A stretch of 64,000 bases of DNA from Microtetraspora glauca (GTDB taxonomy: Bacteria > Actinomycetota > Actinomycetes > Streptomycetales > Streptomycetaceae): contig JOFO01000004.1 in NCBI GenBank assembly GCA_000721275.1, forward strand, positions 62,001 to 126,000, read 5' to 3'. This document shows, piece after piece, positions 1 to 8,160 of the stretch. Position 1 is the first letter of the stretch. The number at the start of each line of letters is the position of its first letter. Below the pieces are notes generated by a model. It was not told the origin of the DNA. It searched no databases and worked only from the letters and a program-made list of their open reading frames with translations. The position numbers were made by a program, and so were the translations under genes.

Positions 1-156
1 CTCTCCGGAGCCGTACTGCTGATCTGGGTGGACATCCTGTCGCGGGTGGTGCTCGCGCCCGTCGAGCTGCCGGTGGGCGTGCTGACCGCCGTCATCGGCG
101 TCCCGTGCTTCGTCCTGCTGATGCGCCGCCGCTCCTACACCTTCGGAGGCAAGTGA
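1..156 (+). CDS. Siderophore-iron ABC transporter permease, C-terminal end (partial)
   Basis: The reading frame is open from the first base and ends at the TGA at 154-156, giving 51 residues. They contain a hydrophobic stretch beginning LSGAVLLIWVDILSRV, a second one around PVGVLTAVIGVPCFVLL, and a tail ending RRRSYTFGGK. This is the usual last-helix and cytoplasmic tail pattern of FecCD/BtuC-family permeases for Fe3+-siderophores or cobalamin. The stop overlaps the ATG of the ATPase gene (ATG at 156), which implies translational coupling. The order permease, ATPase, binding lipoprotein supports the assignment; the substrate cannot be told from the fragment. Confidence 0.85.
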   Translation, partial: LSGAVLLIWVDILSRVVLAPVELPVGVLTAVIGVPCFVLLMRRRSYTFGGK

Positions 157-968
157 TGCGGGTCGACATCGACGCCCTGACGGTCGAGATCGCCGGCGCG
201 CGGCTGGTCGAGGAGGTCACCCTGTCCGCGGACGGCGGGCAGGTCGTCGGCCTCGTGGGGCCCAACGGCAGCGGCAAGTCCACCTTGCTGCGCTGCGTGT
301 ACCGCGCCCTGCGCCCCACGGCGGGCACGGTACGGCTCGGCGGTGAGGACCTGCACTCCCTCAGCGCGCGCGAAGGCGCCCGCCGGCTGTCCGCCCTGCC
401 CCAAGAGGCGGTCACCGAGTTCGACTTCACGGTCGCCGAGGTCGTGGCGATGGGGCGGCTGCCGCACCAGGGGCCGGTGGCCCGGACGACCGACGAGGAC
501 CGCAAGGCGTGCGAGGCGGCGCTGCTTCGGGTCGGCGCCGGCCACCTCGCCGACCGCGGCTTCCTCACCCTCTCCGGCGGCGAGAAGCAACGGGTCCTGA
601 TCGCCCGGGCGCTCGCCCAGCAGCCCCGCGTCCTGGTTCTCGACGAGCCGACCAACCACCTCGACATCGCCCAGCAGCTGGAGGTCCTGGCCCTCGTGCG
701 CGACTGGGGGTCCCCCAGGACGGAGCCCGGGGACGGCGTGACCGTGCTCACCGCACTGCACGACCTCAACCTCGCCGCGCTCCACTGCGACGTGCTCTAC
801 GTCATCCACAGGGGCCGGATCGTCGCCTCCGGCGCTCCGCACGAGGTGCTCACGCCCGCGCTGCTGGCCGAGGTCTTCGGCGTACGGGCCCACCGGGTGC
901 CGCATCCCGAGACCGGCGCCGTGCAGCTGCTCTTCGACCGTCTTCCGTCCTCCCGTCCCGCTTCCTGA
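156..968 (+). CDS. ABC transporter ATP-binding protein, iron-siderophore type
   Basis: This 270-residue protein is the cytoplasmic ATPase of a Fe3+-siderophore importer. Walker A (GPNGSGKST) is at residues 35-43, the signature LSGGEKQR at 139-146, and Walker B with the catalytic Glu (VLVLDEPTNHLD) at about 159-170, followed by the switch His in LTALHDLNLAALHCD. This is the FepC/FhuC pattern. An upstream in-frame ATG exists at 105, but ATG 156 is chosen because it overlaps the permease stop and starts the protein at MRVDIDAL, the normal beginning of the fold. The gene lies between the permease end and the binding lipoprotein and is probably cotranscribed with both. Iron rather than cobalamin as substrate is inferred from similarity only. 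Confidence 0.93.
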   Translation: MRVDIDALTVEIAGARLVEEVTLSADGGQVVGLVGPNGSGKSTLLRCVYRALRPTAGTVRLGGEDLHSLSAREGARRLSALPQEAVTEFDFTVAEVVAMGRLPHQGPVARTTDEDRKACEAALLRVGAGHLADRGFLTLSGGEKQRVLIARALAQQPRVLVLDEPTNHLDIAQQLEVLALVRDWGSPRTEPGDGVTVLTALHDLNLAALHCDVLYVIHRGRIVASGAPHEVLTPALLAEVFGVRAHRVPHPETGAVQLLFDRLPSSRPAS

Positions 969-983
969 GGAGTCGTCGCCACC

Positions 984-2006
984 ATGCCGAAGTCCGTACG
1001 CCCCGCCGCGCTCGCCCTCGCCGCCGCCCTGGTGCTCACCGGTTGCGGAGCGCAGGTCACCCCGGAGAACGGCGCGGGGGGTGGTGCCGAGGCCCGCGAC
1101 GGGCACTACCCGGTCACCATCGAGAACTGCGGTCGGAAGAAGAGCTACGACAAGGCCCCGCAGCGCGTGGTCACCAATGACGTGGGGATCACCGAGATCA
1201 TGTTCGCGCTCGGGCTCGAGGACCACATGGCGGGCTACGTGATGCCCGACGACAGGGGCGACCTCACGTCCGTCCCCTGGAAGGACGGCTACAGCAAGAC
1301 CACGTGGCTCTCGAAGAAGACGATCAACAAGGAGCTGGTGCTCGACGCCCGCGCCGACCTGGTCTTCGCGGGCTGGAACTACGGCTTCAACGAAGGCGAG
1401 GGCTTCACCCCCGCCCAGCTGGAGAAGGTGGGCATCGACTCGTACCTGCTGAGCGAGTCGTGCCGCAACGGGCGGGAAAAGGCACGGGGGGTGATGCCGC
1501 CGCTCGAAGCGCTGTACACCGACCTGCGGAACCTGGGAAGGATCTTCGACGTCGAGGCACGCGCGGAAGCCCTCGTCGCCGGCTTCGAGAAGACGGTGGC
1601 CGACGCACAGGCCACGGCCCTGAAGGGCGCCGACCGTCCGCGCGTCTTCCTCTACGACGACGGGCAGGACAAGCCGCTGACGTCGGGCCGGTACGCCGGG
1701 CCGCACGACATCATCACCAAGGCGGGCGGGGACCACGTCATGAAGGACCTCGCAGACAGCTGGGCGACGGTCGGCTGGGAGACCGTCGTCGAGCGCGACC
1801 CCGAGGTGATCGTGATCAACGACTACGGTGACACCAGCGCGGAGCAGAAGCGCCGGTTCCTGAAGTCCTACCCGCCGCTCGCCGGCGTCTCGGCCGTGAA
1901 GAACGACCGGATCGTCGTCCTTGACTACGCCGAGCTGGTGGAGAGCCCGCGCAACCCCGCGGCCATCGCCTCGCTCGCCGCGGACCTGAGGCGTTTCGCC
2001 TCGTGA
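984..2006 (+). CDS. ABC transporter substrate-binding lipoprotein (iron-siderophore)
   Basis: The 340-residue protein starts with a lipoprotein signal peptide. A hydrophobic run of Ala/Leu is followed by the lipobox LTGC with the acylated Cys at residue 21. The mature part reads as a TroA/FecB-type periplasmic-binding fold: an early RVVTNDVGITEIMFALG segment typical of the first lobe, a long linking helix (LYTDLRNLGRIFDVEARAE), and WETVVERDPEVIVINDYG in the second lobe. It should capture ferric siderophore outside the membrane and pass it to the permease. It follows the ATPase by 15 bp in the same direction, so it is the third gene of the operon. No regulatory iron box is visible because the operon start is outside the window. 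Confidence 0.9.
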   Translation: MPKSVRPAALALAAALVLTGCGAQVTPENGAGGGAEARDGHYPVTIENCGRKKSYDKAPQRVVTNDVGITEIMFALGLEDHMAGYVMPDDRGDLTSVPWKDGYSKTTWLSKKTINKELVLDARADLVFAGWNYGFNEGEGFTPAQLEKVGIDSYLLSESCRNGREKARGVMPPLEALYTDLRNLGRIFDVEARAEALVAGFEKTVADAQATALKGADRPRVFLYDDGQDKPLTSGRYAGPHDIITKAGGDHVMKDLADSWATVGWETVVERDPEVIVINDYGDTSAEQKRRFLKSYPPLAGVSAVKNDRIVVLDYAELVESPRNPAAIASLAADLRRFAS

Positions 2007-2047
2007 CCTGACGAACGGCGACACCTCGGCGGCCGGAGCAGGCCGGC

Positions 2048-2164
2048 CTACGCGAAGAGGTGGCGGTCGGCCCGGCTCCAGGCGACGCGGCGGGCCAGGT
2101 CGTCGAGGTACCCGTCGGCGACCGACAGGAACCGCCGTGGAGGGCGCGGGAGTTCGGTGTTCAC
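2048..2164 (-). CDS. Putative 38-residue small protein
   Basis: A short minus-strand frame begins with GTG at 2164, overlapping the TGA of the peptidoglycan-binding gene (GTGA arrangement), and ends with TAG at 2048-2050. The product, VNTELPRPPRRFLSVADG and onward to RADRHLFA, has no recognised domain. The coupled start argues for translation, while the small size and lack of a known family argue against certainty. It may also be the remnant of a longer gene. Confidence 0.4.
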   Translation of the reverse strand: MNTELPRPPRRFLSVADGYLDDLARRVAWSRADRHLFA

Positions 2165-2973
2165 GTTCCTCCTTCGAGCGAGGCCCGGGTGTCGGGCCCG
2201 TACACACCCTCGGGATCCCCCGACAGACCGCGGTCGCGCTGGAGCTGCGCGACTCCGCGGCGGGTCGCCTTGTCGTAGGTTCCGGTGGTGGTGACGTAGG
2301 TGAAACCCTGGCCGAAGAGCAGCTGTTGCAGTCGTGTCACGTCGGGGCCGCTGTCGCCCATGCGGAGGGTGCGTGGTTCGGCAGGCGCCGGTGAACAGGT
2401 CGTGTTCCGGGGCGGACTCGGTGTCAGGCTTCCGTCTGTCCAGCCGGGTTCGTTGCCGGGGTCCTCGGCAGGGACGCGCGGTGGGGCGGCGGATACGGCG
2501 GGGGTTGGGGCGGATCCGGCGGGCTTCGGCGCGTCGGTGGACGGAGTCGCGCCGGAGGGTGTCCGGCCCGGTTCTCCGGGGACCGGGGCGGTGGCGCTCG
2601 GGGCCGTCTTCGCGGACGCGGCGACCGGTCCAGAGGCGGTGGGAAGGGCTGAGGGAGGCGCGGAGGCGGGGGCCGCGGGCACGTTCATGCTCGGCAGCGT
2701 GCGGCGTACCTGCGACTGTGCCGGGCCCGGCGGCGTATCGCCCCCCAGGACGTGCAGGGCGCCGCCCACGCAGAGGGCGGTCAGGACACCGGCCGCCGCC
2801 AGATACCGGCCGGGCCGGAAGCGGCGGCGGCGCCCACTGTGGGGTGCCGCGCGTCCGGCAGGGGGGCCGAATCCGTCGGGCCGCGTCGCCGAGGCGGCGT
2901 CGGGCCGGCTCGCCCCGGCGAGGTCTCCGGAAGAGGGAACGACGGAGGAAACCTCGTCGGGGCGATGGGGCAT
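2161..2973 (-). CDS. Membrane-anchored peptidoglycan-binding domain protein
   Basis: The protein has 270 residues: a proline-rich cytoplasmic head (1-55), one transmembrane helix at about 57-78 (YLAAAGVLTALCVGGALHVL), a long Pro/Ala/Ser/Thr-rich linker to about 200, and a C-terminal PG_binding_1 repeat. The repeat is recognised by LRMGDSGPDVTRLQQLLF, GTYDKATRRGVAQLQRDRGL and VYGPDTRASLE. The topology puts the binding domain outside, touching the cell wall. No catalytic domain is present, so a sensor or anchor role is more likely than hydrolysis. It lies upstream of the small coupled frame and downstream of the LAETG protein on the same strand, with 48 bp between, so joint transcription is possible. 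Confidence 0.8.
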   Translation of the reverse strand: MPHRPDEVSSVVPSSGDLAGASRPDAASATRPDGFGPPAGRAAPHSGRRRRFRPGRYLAAAGVLTALCVGGALHVLGGDTPPGPAQSQVRRTLPSMNVPAAPASAPPSALPTASGPVAASAKTAPSATAPVPGEPGRTPSGATPSTDAPKPAGSAPTPAVSAAPPRVPAEDPGNEPGWTDGSLTPSPPRNTTCSPAPAEPRTLRMGDSGPDVTRLQQLLFGQGFTYVTTTGTYDKATRRGVAQLQRDRGLSGDPEGVYGPDTRASLEGGT

Positions 2974-3020
2974 GCTGCGTTCTTTCGGAGCTGTGGAGCT
3001 GCGGAGCTGCGGATCGGCGG

Positions 3021-4046
3021 TCAGGCGCGGCTGTCGGCGCGGCGGCGGCGGACGACGACCAGGCCGGCGCCGGCGAGCAGCAGGACCGAGGCGGCGGCAG
3101 CGATCACGGTGACGTTCCCGCCGCCCGTCTCGGCCAGGTCACCCTCGGACCCGGCCGGGGCCGTGGCGGGGGACGAGGACGGCGACGGGGCTCCGGAGGA
3201 CTCCTCGGACGGGGCCGGGCCGTCCGACACGGTGGCCGAGGCCGTCGGCGTGGCCGGGGCCGCCGAACCGGACGGTTCCGAGGAGGTGGTCGGGGACGCC
3301 GGAGCCGAGGTGGCCGGGGACGCCGGAGCCGAGGTGGTCGCGGCGGGGGCCGTGGTCGTCGGCGCGGACGTCGGCGTGGGCTCCTGCCCGGCGGGAGCGG
3401 ACGTGGTCGCGGTGGGGGTCGGCTCGGCGGTGTCGGCGGTGCAGTCGCGGGTGCCGCCGTTCCACCAGCTGATGTTCTTCTCCTTGATGACCGGCCGGCC
3501 CGGCCCCTCGGGCAGGTCGCCGTGGACCAGGCCGTCCTCGGCGTCCTTCACCCCGTCGTACTTCACACTGCCGCGGTAGAGGTCGACCTGGGCGTAGCAG
3601 CCCGCGTCGGGGACGGCGATGTCGAGTGACCCGGTCTCGGCGCCCTTCACCGACACGGTGTCGAAGTCGTGGAAGACCTGCAGCCCGGAGGTGTTCCAGG
3701 TGGCCCCGTGGGTGCGGTAGGAGGCGAGGGAGACGGTGCAGCCGGCGCGGTCGCTGGCGGCCCGGACCTGGAGGTGCACCTTGCCGTCGGCGCCGGGCTT
3801 CAGCGACATGTCGTCCACCTTCACGGCGGCGGCCCACGCCTGACCGTCCAGGGAGAACTCGCAGTCGCCGCTCAGGTCCTGGGCCGGCACCGCGTCCTCG
3901 GCCGTGTACGCGCGGGCGCCGCGGCCCTCCCAGCCCTCGCCGCCCGGTGTCCCCTGGGCCCAGGCCGCCGTACCGCCACCGAGGGTCAGACACACGGCGG
4001 CCATGCCACCGACAACGGCGCGCCGCGCCGCAACTGCTGCAGACAT
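3021..4046 (-). CDS. Secreted LAETG-anchored cell-wall protein
   Basis: The 341-residue protein has a Sec signal peptide (residues 1 to about 30, ending AAWAQG) and an extracellular domain to about 200. That domain contains cysteines in GDCEFSL, AGCTVSL, DAGCYAQV and TRDCTAD. A Thr/Ala/Pro/Ser-rich stalk follows, and the C-terminus has a full sortase signal: LAETGGG, a hydrophobic helix (VTVIAAAASVLLLAGAGLVVV) and the tail RRRRADSRA. Class E sortases of Streptomyces recognise LAXTG, so covalent wall attachment is expected. Its function is unknown. The stalk includes a short tandem repeat of the APASPATSAPASP type. A weak GGAAG lies 7 bp before the ATG. Confidence 0.88.
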   Translation of the reverse strand: MSAAVAARRAVVGGMAAVCLTLGGGTAAWAQGTPGGEGWEGRGARAYTAEDAVPAQDLSGDCEFSLDGQAWAAAVKVDDMSLKPGADGKVHLQVRAASDRAGCTVSLASYRTHGATWNTSGLQVFHDFDTVSVKGAETGSLDIAVPDAGCYAQVDLYRGSVKYDGVKDAEDGLVHGDLPEGPGRPVIKEKNISWWNGGTRDCTADTAEPTPTATTSAPAGQEPTPTSAPTTTAPAATTSAPASPATSAPASPTTSSEPSGSAAPATPTASATVSDGPAPSEESSGAPSPSSSPATAPAGSEGDLAETGGGNVTVIAAAASVLLLAGAGLVVVRRRRADSRA

Positions 4047-4412
4047 ACGTTCTTCCGCTCTTGAGCAGCCTTCAGCCGGCGCTGGTGCCGCTCACGGCAT
4101 GGGCGCCGGCCGAAGGACGAAAGGAATCGGCCGGCGAAGACAGACGCGCCGACCGCCCTGATCGTCAAGCCCTCAACTATTGCCGTCAATGCTTTCACCG
4201 CTAACAAAATGATCTCGGACTCGGGACCGTTCCCGGCGGGCCGGAGCTCGCTCCGGCCCGTGCCCGCAGCGCAGTCGCCCGTGTGCTGAGGGTGCCACCC
4301 CGGCGAGGCGGCGGAACTTCATCGCAGGGGGAAGGCGTTGGCCAGAGTGGTGCGTGATGACACGTGGCCGACGACCGACGGCATGGCGGAAACCGGGGTG
4401 GCACGAGTGGCG
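4047..4412. other. Intergenic region, divergent promoters expected
   Basis: This 366-bp stretch separates the minus-strand LAETG gene from the plus-strand TerB-like gene. It contains a local A/T-richer patch around 4170-4215 (CAACTATTGCCGTCAATGC, AACAAAATGATC), which is where promoters for the two divergent genes would lie. No operator palindrome was recognised. In-frame ATGs at 4338 and 4383 could lengthen the TerB protein. Confidence 0.4.
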
Positions 4413-4967
4413 ATGTGGGATCGGCTCAAGGACCAGGCGAGCAGGACTCTCCAGCAGGCACAGGGGACGCGCGGCGGCGGCCCCGGCGGCCACGCGCCGT
4501 CGGGCGCGCGGCCCGGTGGTGGTGGTTCCCGGGCCGAGCTCGTGAGCGCGCTGAAGCTGCAGCTCACGTCGCTGAAGACGGAGCTGAAGAGCGGCGCCTT
4601 CCGGGACGCCAGCATGGCCATGTGCGCGCTGGTGGCCGCCGCCGACGGGCGGATCGACCCGGCCGAGCGCCGGCACGTCGAATCGCTCATCCTCACCAAC
4701 GACGTCCTCCAGAACTTCCCCGCCGACCAGCTCCGCCAGCGGTTCCACCAGCACGTCGACCAGCTTTCGGCCGGCTTCGTCCTGGGCAAGGACGTGGTGC
4801 TCCAGGAGGTCCGCAAGGTGGCGAAAAAACCCGCCGAGGCGCGGGCCGTCATCCAGACCGGCATCGTGATCGCGGGTGCGGACGGCTTCATCGAGCCCGC
4901 CGAGGAGCAGATCATCCGCGAGGCGTGCGCGGCGCTCGGCCTGTCGGCGGCGGAATTCGGCATCTGA
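4413..4967 (+). CDS. TerB-family tellurite resistance-like protein
   Basis: From ATG 4413 the product has 184 residues: MWDRLKDQASRTLQQAQ, a Gly/Pro-rich linker, then an all-helical TerB/DjlA-type domain from about residue 45. Two acidic repeats are visible, MCALVAAADGRIDPAERRHV and VIAGADGFIEPAEEQIIREA. The paired AADGxIxPAE motifs are the metal-binding signature of the TerB fold. ATG 4413 is preferred because members normally begin MWDRLK, although ATG 4338 and 4383 are in frame. TerB proteins are cytoplasmic and linked to tellurite, phage and general stress response; this copy stands alone, without TerA/D/Z neighbours. Confidence 0.85.
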   Translation: MWDRLKDQASRTLQQAQGTRGGGPGGHAPSGARPGGGGSRAELVSALKLQLTSLKTELKSGAFRDASMAMCALVAAADGRIDPAERRHVESLILTNDVLQNFPADQLRQRFHQHVDQLSAGFVLGKDVVLQEVRKVAKKPAEARAVIQTGIVIAGADGFIEPAEEQIIREACAALGLSAAEFGI

Positions 4968-5034
4968 CCCGCCCACCTCGGCGAAGAGGCGCGTGACCGG
5001 GGTGCGGGGCACGATGAGAGAGGTGGTGGTACCC

Positions 5035-5262
5035 ATGGAATATCCCGAGAGCTACGAGCTCGTCTTCCAGGAATCGGCGGCCACCGACGACGTGGTCGTG
5101 GTCCGCCGCACACAGCGCGCCGGGCCGGGCGGCTGCCCGGTCTACGAGGACGAGACGGGCATCGTGCGCGCGGAGATCAGCGAGCGGGGCGACATCCGCA
5201 TGCTCGCGAGCGGCGGCCACCAGGCCCCCTCCTCCCCGGTGGCGGCCCGCCCGCGGAGGTGA
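5035..5262 (+). CDS. DUF6296 family protein
   Basis: A 75-residue protein starting MEYPESYELVF, with the core GPGGCPVYEDETGIVRAEIS and RMLASGGHQAPSSP. This resembles the small Streptomyces DUF6296 family, which has no known function. ATG 5035 is chosen over ATG 5014 because a GAGAGG run lies 12 bp before it and the family begins with MExPExY. It follows the TerB-like gene by 67 bp on the same strand. Confidence 0.75.
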   Translation: MEYPESYELVFQESAATDDVVVVRRTQRAGPGGCPVYEDETGIVRAEISERGDIRMLASGGHQAPSSPVAARPRR

Positions 5263-5437
5263 GGGCGGGCGCAGAATCAGCGCGGCGGGAGCATCCGGCC
5301 TGTCCCGTGCCACGACCACCGGCCCCGCGCTCCGGATCCGGCTGATGCCGCCGGTGGTGGAGCCCTTGCCGAACCGTCCATCGGCGTTCTCGCCCCGGGT
5401 GCGGACGGGGGGCGCTCGACCCATCTGCGGAGACCTC

Positions 5438-5497
5438 CGCATGGTGGTCGGCCGCACCTTCGGCCACAGAACTACGGTGTGCAGCCACATACGCGCG
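5438..5497. repeat. 60-bp duplicated regulatory-type segment, copy 1
   Basis: This 60-bp segment aligns without gaps to 20617-20676, with 49 of 60 bases identical. The best kept part is AACTACGGTGTGCAGCCACA. Copy 2 sits just upstream of a truncated MFS transporter gene, which suggests a promoter/operator. Copy 1 has no recognisable target gene immediately downstream. The rest of the gap 5263-5540 shows nothing else. Confidence 0.6.
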
Positions 5498-5539
5498 CCA
5501 GGCGACCCGCCGCGCGTTCCCCTCAGGGCCGGCGGGGGC

Positions 5540-5995
5540 AGTCCTCCACGCTCGTCGGCGTCTTCTCCGTGACCAGGCGGTTTACGGCGTCGGTGCTCAG
5601 TCCGCTCGCGCGGCCAGGTCGGGAACGCTGACGCCGACGGTCCGGACGGTGACCTCGCTCGGCAGCTCACGGGCGTCCGCGAGCCGCACGCTGTCCGCGG
5701 TCACGGCCGTCACCTTCGCTTCCGAGCCGTCGATCACCGTCACACCCAGCTTCCAGGCGCTTCGCGACCGAGCGCCGGCCCCGGGTATGCAGGGACGGGC
5801 CGAGGACGCCGCCGCAGACCAGGGTCACCCGGCGGCCGCCATCCGCCGGCTCGGCGGCGGTCTCGATGCCGGTGGGACCGGTGCCGACCACCGTCACCGG
5901 GGACGCCGCAGGCGTGGCGTCGAGGGCCGCGCGGAGCCCCTGGGCCTCCTCCAGGGTGGCGAGCGGGCGGGTGGCCTCGCACCCGTTCGGCGTGA
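5540..5995 (-). pseudogene. FAD-dependent NADH dehydrogenase-like oxidoreductase remnant
   Basis: On the minus strand, three frames together spell the middle of an NDH-2-type oxidoreductase. One reads CEATRPLATLEEAQGLRAAL, then VTVVGTGPTGIETAAEPADG (the GxGxxG-type dinucleotide motif) and VTLVCGGVLGPSLHTRGRRS. After a frameshift near 5757 comes LGVTVIDGSEAKVTAVTADS and VTVRTVGVSVPDLAARAD, and after another shift near 5605, GLSTDAVNRLVTEKTPT. Neither a start nor a complete C-terminus is found, so this is a decayed fragment. It lies just downstream of the TetR gene on the same strand. Confidence 0.8.
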
Positions 5996-6008
5996 AGCGT
6001 AAGCGGTG

Positions 6009-6599
6009 TCAGAGCGTGTGGCGTGGTGCTGCGTACACAGCGTCGAGAACGACGACCAGGAGTCGGCGGGCGGCTTCGGCGTCTTCGTCGTGGGGCGTGG
6101 ACAGGGCGATTCCCGTGACGAGCCGAAGCAAGTCGTCGGCGGTCAGGTCGGAGCGGGCGGTGCCGTGCCGCTGCGCTGGGATGAGCAGACCGGCTGCCGC
6201 GTTCAGGATCAGCTGATGGCAGTCCAGCTCCGGCGTACCTGGGTCGTCGACCATCAGCGCGCTTCCCATGCCGTGGTTGGCGCGGGCGTGAGCCAGGAAG
6301 GCGCGCAGCCATCGGGCCAGGGCACCGTCGGCTGAGTCCGTGCTTCGGAGTTCCTCCGCGTGCTCGCACAGGGCCTGAACGCGGTCTTTGAGCACTGCGG
6401 TCAACAGGGACTTGCGGTTCGGGAAATGCCGGTACAACGTCCCTGGGCCCACGCCGGCGCGGCGGGCGATCTCGTTCAGGGACGCCTGGGGGCCGGCTTC
6501 GGCGAACACGTCATGGGCGGTGGCCACCAGGCGCTCCCGATTGAGGCGGGCGTCTGCGCGTCTCGCCTCTGGAGCGGTGTGTTCGCGTCCGGTCGTCAT
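6009..6599 (-). CDS. TetR-family transcriptional repressor
   Basis: The 196-residue protein starts MTTGREHTAPEARRADARLN and has the TetR helix-turn-helix at about residues 35-65 (LNEIARRAGVGPGTLYRHFP). Its C-terminal ligand domain resembles SCO1712-like repressors of oxidoreductase genes. The start ATG at 6599 lies 37 bp from the first of two operator-like palindromes (6636-6652 and 6672-6688) in the gap shared with the divergent LLM oxidoreductase. It probably represses itself and that gene, with release by an unknown small molecule. Upstream in-frame codons exist to 7040 but run antisense into the neighbouring gene. Confidence 0.92.
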   Translation of the reverse strand: MTTGREHTAPEARRADARLNRERLVATAHDVFAEAGPQASLNEIARRAGVGPGTLYRHFPNRKSLLTAVLKDRVQALCEHAEELRSTDSADGALARWLRAFLAHARANHGMGSALMVDDPGTPELDCHQLILNAAAGLLIPAQRHGTARSDLTADDLLRLVTGIALSTPHDEDAEAARRLLVVVLDAVYAAPRHTL

Positions 6600-6635
6600 C
6601 GTCCCTGCCCTTCGGGTGCCTCCGGGGATAGTAAA

Positions 6636-6652
6636 ACGGAGAAGCTCTCCGT
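6636..6652. promoter_or_regulatory. TetR operator-like palindrome, site 1
   Basis: ACGGAGAAGCTCTCCGT is a perfect inverted repeat (7-bp arms, 3-bp centre) in the gap between the divergent TetR and LLM-oxidoreductase genes. A nearly identical site lies 36 bp further on, which is the classic arrangement of an autoregulating TetR repressor. Confidence 0.85.
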
Positions 6653-6671
6653 ATGGTAGGGGGAGGAGGAA

Positions 6672-6688
6672 ACGGAGAACCTCTCCGG
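6672..6688. promoter_or_regulatory. TetR operator-like palindrome, site 2
   Basis: ACGGAGAACCTCTCCGG repeats the 6636-6652 sequence with two changes and keeps 6-bp perfect arms. Centre-to-centre distance is 36 bp. It lies 23 bp before the start of the LLM oxidoreductase gene, where a bound repressor would block transcription. Confidence 0.83.
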
Positions 6689-6711
6689 AACCATTTGCGA
6701 CAGGAGTGCAC

Positions 6712-7662
6712 ATGCCGGTCACCCCCTCGCCAGAGCCCGGCCCGGTCGGGATCTGGGCCTTCGCCTTCGACGGGCAGCCTGCCGGACGCGTCCGGGAATC
6801 GGCCTCGGAAATCGAGGAGTTAGGGTACGGGGCCCTGTGGTACGGAGAAGCCTTCGGCCGCGACGCGGTAGGGCAGACGTGGCTGCTGCTGTCGGCGACC
6901 CGCCGCCTCACCGTCGCCTCGGGCATCGCCAACATCGCCTTCCGCGAACCGATAGCCACCGCCGCCGCGGCACGCACCCTCGGCGAGGCGTTCCCCGGGC
7001 GCTTCATCCTCGGCCTGGGCGGACACCGCGTCGACGACACCGTTCACCACGTCGACGGATACGCCGTACCGACCCGCGGCAAGGCGGTGACCACGATGCG
7101 TTCCTACCTGGAGTCCATGGACGCCTCACCCGCCCACGGCCCCACGCCGCACTCCTCCCCGCGGCGCCTGCTTGCCGCCCTGGGGCCGAGAATGCTGAAA
7201 CTGGCCGCCGAGCGCACCTGGGGCGCCCACACCTACTTCGTGCCCGTCGAACACACGGCACGGGCACGCCAGATCATGGGACCGGACGCGTATCTCGCCG
7301 TCGAGCAGGCCGTCGTGCTCGACCACGACCTCGGCCGGGCCCGGGAGGTGGCGACGGCGCACGTCGCCGCATACCTGGCCATGGCACCGCACCAGGAGGC
7401 GAACGTAAGCCGCCTCGGCTTCGGGGACGAGGACATCGTCGGCGGCCCGAGCCGCAGGCTGGTGGACGCGATCGTCGCCCATGGAGATGCGGAAGCGATC
7501 CGCCGACGCGTTCAGCACCACCTCCAAGCGGGAGCCGACCACGTCTGCCTCCAAGTACTGACCGCTACGCCGACGCGGCCGCCACTGCGGGAATGGCGCG
7601 AGCTCGCCCCCGCTGTGCTGCCCCGTCGTACCCAGGTGGCCGCCTCACGCCCCAGCACCTGA
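6712..7662 (+). CDS. LLM-class F420-dependent oxidoreductase (TIGR03620-like)
   Basis: This 316-residue bacterial-luciferase-like enzyme is expected to use reduced or oxidised coenzyme F420; its substrate is unknown. Recognisable segments are GPVGIWAFAFDG at the first strand, EIEELGYGALWYGEAFGRDA, RLTVASGIANIAFREPI and FPGRFILGLGGH, which together match the TIM-barrel order of this family. The start is ATG 6712 with CAGGAG 7 bp before it; the open frame further upstream lies antisense to the TetR gene. Control by the divergent TetR through the two palindromes is very likely. Confidence 0.9.
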   Translation: MPVTPSPEPGPVGIWAFAFDGQPAGRVRESASEIEELGYGALWYGEAFGRDAVGQTWLLLSATRRLTVASGIANIAFREPIATAAAARTLGEAFPGRFILGLGGHRVDDTVHHVDGYAVPTRGKAVTTMRSYLESMDASPAHGPTPHSSPRRLLAALGPRMLKLAAERTWGAHTYFVPVEHTARARQIMGPDAYLAVEQAVVLDHDLGRAREVATAHVAAYLAMAPHQEANVSRLGFGDEDIVGGPSRRLVDAIVAHGDAEAIRRRVQHHLQAGADHVCLQVLTATPTRPPLREWRELAPAVLPRRTQVAASRPST

Positions 7663-8160
7663 TCGCCGGACGCGGCCGGCGGACTGGGAACAAGCCGACC
7701 GCGGCGCGGACGGGACGCCGTGGCCTCCTCGCTGCTCCGCGGTGGCGACAAGTCCGCCGTGGTGGCAATCGTCCTGCTGCGGCGCGCCAACGTGTACCGG
7801 AGTACGGTATTCGTCAACCGAGGCGCGGCTCGTGCGGGGAGAATCGGTGGGTCGAACCTCCCGTACGCGCCGCACTCCGGCGGGCAGGGTCCGGCGGGAG
7901 ACAGGGAACGGCTCGGAGTTCGACACGTTCGGCGTGGCTGCCTGACGCCGGTCGATGAGAGACGTGAGGCCGTCAGGCCTCGGCGGAGGCTGTCGACCTC
8001 ACGTCACCGACAAGGCCGAGGACATCACCGTTCGCAAGGGCGGCACGCCTGGGGCCGCCGATACCGTGAGGGTGTGGCCGTTCTCACGCCGGCGAGTGCC
8101 ACCGGCCGCGTTGGTAGATTGCGATCACCGGCCGTGTGCTGCCTGACCAGCGGTACGTCC
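7663..8160. other. Gene-free stretch with a long imperfect hairpin
   Basis: No convincing coding sequence was found in these 498 bp. The main structure is an imperfect hairpin at 7961-8005 with outer arms GACGTGAGG and CCTCACGTC, possibly a terminator. Confidence 0.4.

Noticed and set aside
135..2207. A 690-codon minus-strand open frame over the iron-transport genes
   Set aside because: It is antisense to two well-supported ABC-transporter genes and its residues are low-complexity; long shadow frames are normal in G/C-rich DNA.
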